From NCBI GenBank assembly GCA_004963905.1, contig SUGL01000031.1, forward strand, positions 1 to 64,000: a stretch of 64,000 nt of DNA. Reading direction: 5' to 3'. Positions 41,979-48,828 of this stretch are shown piece after piece. This DNA comes from Mesorhizobium sp. GTDB taxonomy: Bacteria > Pseudomonadota > Alphaproteobacteria > Rhizobiales > Rhizobiaceae. Made by a program: the position numbers and the translations under genes. Each line of letters begins with the position of its first letter. Positions within the stretch are counted from its first letter, which is position 1. The notes below the pieces were generated by a model. It was not told where the DNA came from, did no database searches, and saw nothing but the letters and a program-made list of their open reading frames with translations.

Positions 41979-43404
41979 GGGTCGTGTCCCACCGCGTGGT
42001 GTAGGTCGGCGATAGCGAAGCCGCTCGCGAGCGCCCTCAACAGCGCTGTAGCGAGCGAGCGGCGCAGCGGCGGTCATCGATGTTCTTCGGTAGGGTTGGG
42101 TTGCTGACACAACCTGATTCGAAGGAACCACCGATGACCAACGACATGATGAACCTGCGCACGCTCGTAGAGAAGACCCCCGATGCCGATATCCTGCGCG
42201 AGATGATCGGCTTTGCCGCCGAGCGGCTGATGGAGCTGGAGGTGGGCGCCGCCACCGGCGCGGCCCATGGCGAGAAGAACCCACTGCGGCTTGTCCAGCG
42301 CAACGGCTACCGCGACAGAGACTGGGAGACGCGGGCCGGCACCGTCGAGCTGCGCATCCCCAAGCTCAGGAAGGGCTCTTACTTCCCGAGCTTCCTTGAG
42401 CCGCGGCGCATGGCCGAGAAGGCGCTGACCGCCGTCATCCAGGAGGCCTACGTCCAGGGTATCTCGACGCGCTCGGTCGACGACCTGGTCAAGGCGATGG
42501 GCATGAGCGGCGTCTCCAAGAGCCAGGTCAGCCGGCTGTGCGAGGAGATCGACGGCAAGGTGAAGGCCTTCCTCGACAGGCCCATCGAGGGCGACTGGCC
42601 CTATCTGTGGATCGATGCCACCTACCTGAAGGTGCGCCGCGGCGGACGCATCGTCTCGGTCGGCGTCATCATCGCCGTCGGTGTCAACGCAGACGGCCGG
42701 CGCGAAGTGCTGGGCATGGAGGTCGGCACGTCTGAGGCCGAGCCGATCTGGACGGAGTTTTTGCGCAAGCTGACCCGCCGCGGCCTGCGCGGCGTCAAGC
42801 TCGTCGTTTCCGATGCCCATGAAGGCATCAAGGCGGCCGTCACCAAGGTGCTGTGCGCGACATGGCAGCGCTGCCGGGTCCATTTCATGAGGAACGTGCT
42901 GGCGCATGCCGGCAAGAGCGGCCGCCGCGTCGGCTCGGCCTTCATCGCCACCGCCTTCGCCCAGGAGACGGCCGAGGCCGCCAGCACCCAATGGCGCGCC
43001 GTTGCCGACCAGATCCGGCCGAAGGTGCCCAAGCTCGCCACCATCATGGACGACGCCGAGCCCGACGTGCTTGCCTACATGACCTTCCCCAAGGAGCACC
43101 GTGCCAAGCTGCATAGCACCAACCCGATCGAGCGCCTCAACGGCGAGATCAAGCGCAGGACCGAGGTCGTCGGCATCTTCCCCAATGACGATGCCATAGT
43201 CCGTCTCGTCGGCGCCCTCCTGCTCGAACAGAATGATGAATGGGCCGTGCAGCGGGCGCGCTACATGACCCTTGAGACCATCAGCCAGATGAGCGATGAT
43301 CCGCTCATCAGCCTGCCGGCAGTGGCGCGCTGATCAGTCCGGCCCTTGCCGGAGAGCACGGCGACCAATGCCGTTACCTACACCACGCCAGTGGGCACGA
43401 TCGC
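41979..43404 (+). mobile_element. IS256-family insertion sequence
   Basis: A transposase gene is flanked by imperfect inverted repeats. The left one (41979-42006) contains GTGTCCCACCGCGTGGTGT, and the right one (43376-43404) contains ACACCACGCCAGTGGGCAC. The 13 bases GCGTGGTGTAGGT are exact in both arms. No target duplication was identified with certainty. Confidence 0.8.
42134..43333 (+). CDS. IS256-family mutator-type transposase
   Basis: 399 residues from ATG 42134 (MTNDMMNLRTLVEKTPDADI). The open frame extends upstream, but family similarity starts here. RNGYRDRDWETRAGTVELRI and IPKLRKGSYFPSFLEPRR are IS256 hallmarks. The DDE triad lies in YLWIDATYLKVR, VVSDAHEGIK and HSTNPIERLNGEIKRR. 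The frame is intact, so the element may be mobile. An older scrap of the same family lies at 23810. Confidence 0.95.
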   Translation: MTNDMMNLRTLVEKTPDADILREMIGFAAERLMELEVGAATGAAHGEKNPLRLVQRNGYRDRDWETRAGTVELRIPKLRKGSYFPSFLEPRRMAEKALTAVIQEAYVQGISTRSVDDLVKAMGMSGVSKSQVSRLCEEIDGKVKAFLDRPIEGDWPYLWIDATYLKVRRGGRIVSVGVIIAVGVNADGRREVLGMEVGTSEAEPIWTEFLRKLTRRGLRGVKLVVSDAHEGIKAAVTKVLCATWQRCRVHFMRNVLAHAGKSGRRVGSAFIATAFAQETAEAASTQWRAVADQIRPKVPKLATIMDDAEPDVLAYMTFPKEHRAKLHSTNPIERLNGEIKRRTEVVGIFPNDDAIVRLVGALLLEQNDEWAVQRARYMTLETISQMSDDPLISLPAVAR

Positions 43405-43939
43405 CAGAAGACCCTGCTGTTTTCAATTGCATAGGCTTTCCACCAGCGCCCCCATAATTCCGGACTCGTAAACCCCGTGAAATGGCAAATATTTCTGGAC
43501 ATCACACCAGGTTACCAATTATGCGACTTTCGAAGTACAAAGGGCGAACATCTAGTAGCGACTTATGTGTTTTCGACGTCAACAGCTCTGGTTCAGTTCG
43601 GCGACCGGCCGGCATTGTGAATGCCTGGAAAGGGCCTGTAACCGGTCAGACAGCTTTAATCTCTGATCAGGCAAAGCACCCATTCGAAGTGTTGAGACAA
43701 GGCCCGACATGTCGCCCGCGAACTACGCATGAACGATGATATTGTAGCTTCGGCCCGAGCGCATCCGCCTAACATCGAGCATCTTACGGCGTAGCGGCGG
43801 CTTTAGAACAGTCCGGCGTGAGAGACTGGACGTTTTTGTGCCGTTGGCCGCGAAATCAGCGCTCGGTCTCGGGTCTATTTGCGCACTTCGCAGGTACTTT
43901 TGCCGATGCCATAGTTCTCGCGGGAGCCGGAACAATGAA
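43405..43939. other. no gene seen between IS256 and the defence island
   Basis: Short frames only; nothing recognised. Base composition is slightly more AT-rich than the flanks, consistent with old intergenic DNA. Confidence 0.3.
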
Positions 43940-44267
43940 AAATGTGAGACTGGACATTTGAAGGATTTCGCGGCATCCAGAACGGGAAGTTCTGTTCGGC
44001 GATCTCACTATTCTCATCAGCGCGAACATTTCCGGCAAGACAACGGTCGTTGAGGCGCTCGCGCTATTGCTGGGGCGCGAGCGGATCGTGTGCAATCTCA
44101 CGGAGCATGACTTCTTCGGCTCCGATCTGCTGGTGGCAACGAAGATAAAGATCGTTGCCACGATATCGGGTTTCCCGCCCAACGACGTTGCCCATAACCA
44201 TGACTGGGTGCTGGCGATACGGTTCGGGACACCTTATGTTCTCTTCTACGATGCGCTGGGGGAAATC
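43940..44267 (+). pseudogene. OLD-family ATP-dependent nuclease, N-terminal fragment
   Basis: GFRGIQNG in one frame, then FGDLTILISANISGKTT in another. The second contains a mutated P-loop (family form GPNNSGKTT), followed by VVEALALLLGRERIVCNLTE and HDFFGS. KIVATISGFPPND and HDWVLAIRFG continue to about 44240. This is the start of an OLD/RecF-like ATPase-nuclease of the kind found in retron and Gabija-type defence. The Toprim nuclease half is missing, and the frame runs straight on into the metallophosphoesterase gene. Confidence 0.7.
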
Positions 44268-45668
44268 TTGAAATCAGTCTTCGTGCACCTGTCGGACATA
44301 CATTTCGGCCAGGAGAAGGACGGCGGTACAGACGCTGCGAACGCAGACGCCAAGATGCGCCTGATCGAGGACGCGCGCGTTCAGGTCGGCAAGCTTGGCT
44401 GCACGGCGAATGGCGTGATCGTCACCGGGGATATCGCCTTTTCCGGGCAGGAGCACCAGTATGCGATGGCGGCGCAATGGCTCGCCCAGCTGACCGACGC
44501 CATCGGATGCGACCGCACCGATGTCCAGATGATCCCGGGCAACCATGACATCGACCGCAAGAAGATCACGAACACGATCGACAGCGTCCTCTTCTCCATC
44601 CGCGAGGGCGGCGATCACTGGCTGGACCGCCATCTGGACAACCCAGGCGACTGCGCGGCCCTCTACGGTCGCTTCGACGCCTACAAGGGGTTCGCGCTCG
44701 ACTATCGGTGCGAATTGGATCTGAACGGCGGCATATCAAAGAGCGCGAGGCTCGACCTCGCACCAGGAAGGGCGATCCGGTTCGTCCGCTTGAACTCAGC
44801 CCTCATCTGCTCCGGCCACCCCGAAGAAGGAAAGCTGATCCTCGGCGCCCGCCAGAGGATGCTTCCGATCGATGTCGGCGTGGAGAACATCGTCCTCTCG
44901 CACCATCCGCTCAACTGGTTCCAGGACTCTGACAAGGCGCGTGGCTATCTGCGCGGCCGTGCGCGCGTCTTCATCTCCGGTCACGAGCACTTCCCGAACC
45001 TCGACATCGAGGACGTGGAAGACGGCTGCCAGGTCATGATGCTGGCGGCGGGCGCCACCGCCCCAGACGAGGTCAACGAAAAATTCACGTACAAGTACAA
45101 CATCCTCACGTTCGAGTGGGACGAGCAGCAGGACGCGCTCGCCGTGACCGTCGATCCACGGACGTGGAATCCAGACATGGCTCGCTTCGAACACGACGAC
45201 GCCTTCATGGACGGGCGGCAGGAGCGACAGGTTCTCGCCTCGCCCAACTTTCACGACGCACCGATACCAGCTTCCAACACGCCGGAGAGCGAGGTGACGG
45301 CCGAACTGGTGGAGGAGCCGTCGGAAGTCCGGCCGACCGAAGACGCGCTTCCGGCCGCCCAGGACGATACGTCGGCCACCGCGCCGCCAATTGCGGGCGC
45401 CGAACCTTTGGCCGAGACCGCGACGGAGCCCGAGCCCGAGCCGACGCAGGACGTGCGCGACCTTCAGCTTCGCTTTTTCCAGACGCTCTCCGAAGGCGAG
45501 CGTCTGCAGACGTTAGTGAAGTTCGGCGTCGTGGCCCAACGGCATGGCGGCATCGATCATGCCATGGAGCGGCGGTTGTTCCGCCGGGCGATCAGGCAGG
45601 GTAAGGCGGCCGAGATCAGGCAGATGCTCGACGCGACTGAAAACGGAAAGGGCGGCAGTTCGAAATGA
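44268..45668 (+). CDS. calcineurin-like metallophosphoesterase of a GTPase-centred conflict system
   Basis: 466 residues from TTG 44268 (GGGGGA ribosome site upstream). An earlier start at 44067 would fuse in the OLD remnant. Metal ligands: D10/H12 in VHLSDIHFG, D55 in VTGDIAFSG, N92-H93 in PGNHDID, H212/H213 in VLSHHPLNW, and H239/H241 in ISGHEHFP. The catalytic domain ends near residue 300. An acidic Pro/Ala/Glu linker follows, then a C-terminal helical domain (LSEGERLQTLVKFGVVAQRH). First gene of a five-gene operon, with a four-base overlap to the next. It probably acts as the effector, cutting nucleic acid or nucleotides, or as a regulator. The substrate is unknown. Confidence 0.85.
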   Translation: MKSVFVHLSDIHFGQEKDGGTDAANADAKMRLIEDARVQVGKLGCTANGVIVTGDIAFSGQEHQYAMAAQWLAQLTDAIGCDRTDVQMIPGNHDIDRKKITNTIDSVLFSIREGGDHWLDRHLDNPGDCAALYGRFDAYKGFALDYRCELDLNGGISKSARLDLAPGRAIRFVRLNSALICSGHPEEGKLILGARQRMLPIDVGVENIVLSHHPLNWFQDSDKARGYLRGRARVFISGHEHFPNLDIEDVEDGCQVMMLAAGATAPDEVNEKFTYKYNILTFEWDEQQDALAVTVDPRTWNPDMARFEHDDAFMDGRQERQVLASPNFHDAPIPASNTPESEVTAELVEEPSEVRPTEDALPAAQDDTSATAPPIAGAEPLAETATEPEPEPTQDVRDLQLRFFQTLSEGERLQTLVKFGVVAQRHGGIDHAMERRLFRRAIRQGKAAEIRQMLDATENGKGGSSK

Positions 45669-46693
45669 GCATTATGGCAAAGCATTCCCAGATCATCTGG
45701 GCACAGCCGACCGACGCGGACGTGGCGGCGCGGAACAAGGCCGTCGTCACTCTCCGGACGCAGCTCGCGGGGCAATCCACACTCGGCGCCATCAAGACTG
45801 CCGGCGCGATCGCCGACTGCTTCGCGGGGGCGCAGCTTCCGGCTCCCCTGGCCTCCGAGGTGCAGAGCGCCATCAGCGACCATAGCCCGGCTTTCTTGCT
45901 TGCGAATGGCGAGTTGCAGGGCACGGTCTGCCTCGCGGTCGCGACGCTCGCATCGGTGCGGGAGCACGGCGTCGAACGGACGGGCTGGTCCAACATGGAC
46001 GCCATGGCGGCGGCGCTCTGGTCCGCGCTCACCTTCCAGAGCCAGGTGGAGAACGCCAGGATCGAGGAGCTCCGGCAGGAACTTGTCGGCGCCTGCTGCG
46101 ACCGGGTCGCCGTCGTCGCGAAGGAGGTGCGTGTCCGTCACGACGTGCCGGACGTCGGCACGCTCACGATACCCGAGGCCAATGCGGCCGGCACCAGGGC
46201 CAACAACGCGTATCGCAAGGCGACGGCGCCGGTCATCGCCGCGCTCAAGGGCAACCAAGACCTGGATCGCGAGGAGATCGACTTCCTCTGGTGGGTCCTC
46301 AGCGACTACAGCGAGATTCTCGGCTGTCCGCTTGACGCCAAGGATGTAATGCCCCGGGCCGTAGCGGCCGGCATCGAGGGGGCGAAGATGCTGCGCCGGC
46401 TGCCTGGCGACGGCTATCGCCACGCGGTCCTTCGCCGCGTCGGCGCATCGGACAAGTTGTCTCTGTCGGCCCTGATTGCCGCGGTCGGGGCCGATCGCGC
46501 TCCACTCGGCCAGGCGTTCGCCGGGACATGGTCGGCGGGGATCCCAACGGTCTTCCCACTTCTGTCTGCGCTGGCGGCGACCGGCGAGGTCCAAGCCCCG
46601 GGGACAACGCTCGATGCGCGGGACTGGGGCGCCCGTGCCCTGCTCGAGGCGTCCATCGTCGCGATGGAAGGCCGTTTCGGCGGCGACGCGTGA
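45665..46693 (+). CDS. all-helical GTPase-associated protein (GASH-like)
   Basis: 342 residues, predicted almost wholly alpha-helical with no catalytic motif. Blocks include TLGAIKTAGAIADCFAGAQ, NMDAMAAALWSALTFQSQVE and REEIDFLWWVLSDYSEILG. Position directly before two GTPases, and the helical WWVLSDYSE region, fit the 'GTPase-associated system all-helical' (GASH) family named in genome surveys of conflict systems. Start overlaps the phosphoesterase stop (ATGA), and its stop overlaps the next ATG (TGATG). It probably bridges GTPases and effector. Family assignment is from memory and context. Confidence 0.7.
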   Translation: MSIMAKHSQIIWAQPTDADVAARNKAVVTLRTQLAGQSTLGAIKTAGAIADCFAGAQLPAPLASEVQSAISDHSPAFLLANGELQGTVCLAVATLASVREHGVERTGWSNMDAMAAALWSALTFQSQVENARIEELRQELVGACCDRVAVVAKEVRVRHDVPDVGTLTIPEANAAGTRANNAYRKATAPVIAALKGNQDLDREEIDFLWWVLSDYSEILGCPLDAKDVMPRAVAAGIEGAKMLRRLPGDGYRHAVLRRVGASDKLSLSALIAAVGADRAPLGQAFAGTWSAGIPTVFPLLSALAATGEVQAPGTTLDARDWGARALLEASIVAMEGRFGGDA

Positions 46694-47772
46694 TGCGCGG
46701 ACCCTGCACGAACACGACCTGCACGTTCAACGCCACGCGGACTTGCGTGCTCGGCAATCCACCCGAGGAGTGTTCGAACCGCTCGCTGATCCCGGACGAC
46801 TCCGACGACACGACGCTCGCCGAGCGGATTTCCTCCAACTCATTCGCCGATCACGAAAAGGCGGAAGGCGAAACCTTGCCGTCCGGCAGCTCCGGTACGC
46901 CGGTGCCGCTTGGGGGCGCCGTGCTCCCCGCGCCGGACGACGATCTTCCGGTTCTTCCAGCCAGCCGGACGCTCGGGATTCCCCAGGCCAACGCGATGAT
47001 GGAGAGCCGCCCCACCTGCATGGTCGGCATTGTCGGCCTGGCAGGCGCGGGGAAGACCGCGGCGCTGATCAGCGCCTATCTCCTTCTCTCGCGAGACCAA
47101 TTCGCCGGATATTCATACGCCGACAGCGACACGCTGCGGGCCTTCGAGGAGATTGCGGGCGGCAGCAGAACCTGGCAGGAGGGTAGCCCGCCCGAGCAGA
47201 TCACGAGCCATACCACCCTCTCGAACGACCGAGAGGCCGGTTTCCTACATCTCCGCCTATGGCGTCACGCGGATGACCGCCTTCTCGACGTCCTGCTTCC
47301 CGATCTGCCGGGCGAATGGTCCCAGGCCCTGATCGGGCGCAACGACGCCGAGCGCCTCCATTTCCTAAGGTCGGCAAGCGTGATCTGGCTGATGATCGAC
47401 GGCCGGCAGTTCGCTGACGATCACAAGGTCATGAAGGCCCGCTTCGACACGAAGCTTCTGATCGAGCGCCTCGCCAATCTGCTCGAGGGCCGGCGTCCCC
47501 GGGTTCTCGTCGTACCCACCTGGCAGGACAGGCAGCCTTTCCCGCAGGCGGAGGCGGACGAGCTGATCGCGTGTGGAGGCGCCTTCGGCTTCAAGGTCGA
47601 AGTAGTGCCGATCGCCTCCTTCTCGTGGAGCGACGACATGATTCCTGGGTATGGCGTAGCGGACCTGTTCGATCGCTCGTTCTGCGTCCTTCCCCCCGCC
47701 CCCGACTTCTGGCCCGTGACCGAGGCGGAGGAGGGCGACAGGCGGCTGCACGCGTTCAGGAGGCGGCCATGA
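46693..47772 (+). CDS. TRAFAC-type GTPase A with N-terminal Cys cluster (double-GTPase family)
   Basis: 359 residues. A Cys-rich head (C5, C10, C18, C27) may bind zinc. A ~70-residue Pro/Ser/Asp linker follows, then the GTPase domain: Walker A GLAGAGKT at 115-122 and Walker B/G3 PDLPGEW (D204). The usual NKxD base-recognition motif is replaced by PTWQD (275-279), as in divergent GTPases. Start ATG 46693 overlaps the upstream stop. The stop overlaps the next ATG by four bases, so the two GTPases are translated together. It probably senses a cue and signals through nucleotide-dependent pairing with GTPase B. Confidence 0.75.
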   Translation: MRGPCTNTTCTFNATRTCVLGNPPEECSNRSLIPDDSDDTTLAERISSNSFADHEKAEGETLPSGSSGTPVPLGGAVLPAPDDDLPVLPASRTLGIPQANAMMESRPTCMVGIVGLAGAGKTAALISAYLLLSRDQFAGYSYADSDTLRAFEEIAGGSRTWQEGSPPEQITSHTTLSNDREAGFLHLRLWRHADDRLLDVLLPDLPGEWSQALIGRNDAERLHFLRSASVIWLMIDGRQFADDHKVMKARFDTKLLIERLANLLEGRRPRVLVVPTWQDRQPFPQAEADELIACGGAFGFKVEVVPIASFSWSDDMIPGYGVADLFDRSFCVLPPAPDFWPVTEAEEGDRRLHAFRRRP

Positions 47773-48818
47773 CCGACGGTTCCATTATCCTCGTCGGCGG
47801 CCCGGCCTCCGGCAAGACGAACTATATCGCCCGCCTCTGGCTCGCCTTCCAGGCGAAGAAGGGCCGGCTCAAGGCGGAACACTTTCCGGACAACATCGAG
47901 TACGTCAACGAGGCGGTCGCGCATCTCCTCGCACGCAAGTTCGCACCCAGGACCGAGCACAACATGGAGGAAGGCGCGCGCCGCGACTTCACCGTCCCCG
48001 TGCGCGGCGGCGACGGTGGGGGCCCCGTGCGGAGCCTCACCGTTCCCGACATCACGGGGGAACTGTGGAAGCGCTCACTCGAGACCTACGAGCTGCCGCA
48101 AGAATGGATCGACGCGCTGGAGGCCTCGTCGTACGCGATCATCTTTATTCGCGCCAACTCGAAGCTGAATCACCAGCCGATGGACTGGGTGACGGCCCGA
48201 GAAATGCTGAAGGGGCATGACGACGAGGACGACGACGATACGGAAGACGACGGTGACGACTACGGTCAGAACGAGGACGAGGACGGCGAGCCGATAGCAC
48301 GGGCCGACCCGCAGCCTCCGGCCGATCCGCCCTTCCTGGTCGAAGCACCTGCCCCGGCCACGGAGGACATGGGCACCGCTGAACCCATACTGGCCGACGC
48401 CGAGGTGCAGGATGCCTCCACGAAAGCGGCAGGCCTGCCCGCCCAGGTCGGTTTCTGCGAACTCGTCCGGTATCTGACGCTTCTGCTGGCGGACCGACCG
48501 GACGGATCGAAGCCCCGCGTGGCGATCGTGGTGACCGCCTGGGACACGATCCATCCCGCCACTAGGGCCGCCGGCCCCATGCGGTATCTGAAGGACCAGT
48601 TCCCGATGTTTGCTGGCCGAATCCGGACGCCCGGCCGCCTGGATTTCGGCGTCTTCGGCATGTCCATCGTCGGCGGCGACCTGCGCAACCCGGCGTTCCG
48701 CGAAAGTCTGAAGCGACGCGATCTTTCCAACCTCGGCTATACCGCCGTAATGAGGGACGGTGCGGTGGTGGAGGACCCTGACGTCACCCTGCCGCTCGCC
48801 TGGGCTCTCGGCGACTGA
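47769..48818 (+). CDS. P-loop GTPase B with acidic insert (double-GTPase family)
   Basis: 349 residues. Walker A GGPASGKT at 10-17 is almost at the N-terminus; G3-like TVPDITGELW (D94); G4-like VTAWDT (255-260) in place of NKxD. Between G3 and G4 is a ~75-residue insertion containing an almost purely acidic run (about 149-173) and a Pro/Ala-rich part, probably disordered and exposed. It is the second member of the GTPase pair. Ten bases separate it from the next gene. It is only distantly similar to GTPase A, so this is not a recent duplication. Confidence 0.75.
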   Translation: MTDGSIILVGGPASGKTNYIARLWLAFQAKKGRLKAEHFPDNIEYVNEAVAHLLARKFAPRTEHNMEEGARRDFTVPVRGGDGGGPVRSLTVPDITGELWKRSLETYELPQEWIDALEASSYAIIFIRANSKLNHQPMDWVTAREMLKGHDDEDDDDTEDDGDDYGQNEDEDGEPIARADPQPPADPPFLVEAPAPATEDMGTAEPILADAEVQDASTKAAGLPAQVGFCELVRYLTLLLADRPDGSKPRVAIVVTAWDTIHPATRAAGPMRYLKDQFPMFAGRIRTPGRLDFGVFGMSIVGGDLRNPAFRESLKRRDLSNLGYTAVMRDGAVVEDPDVTLPLAWALGD

Positions 48819-48828
48819 AAGACTGGCC

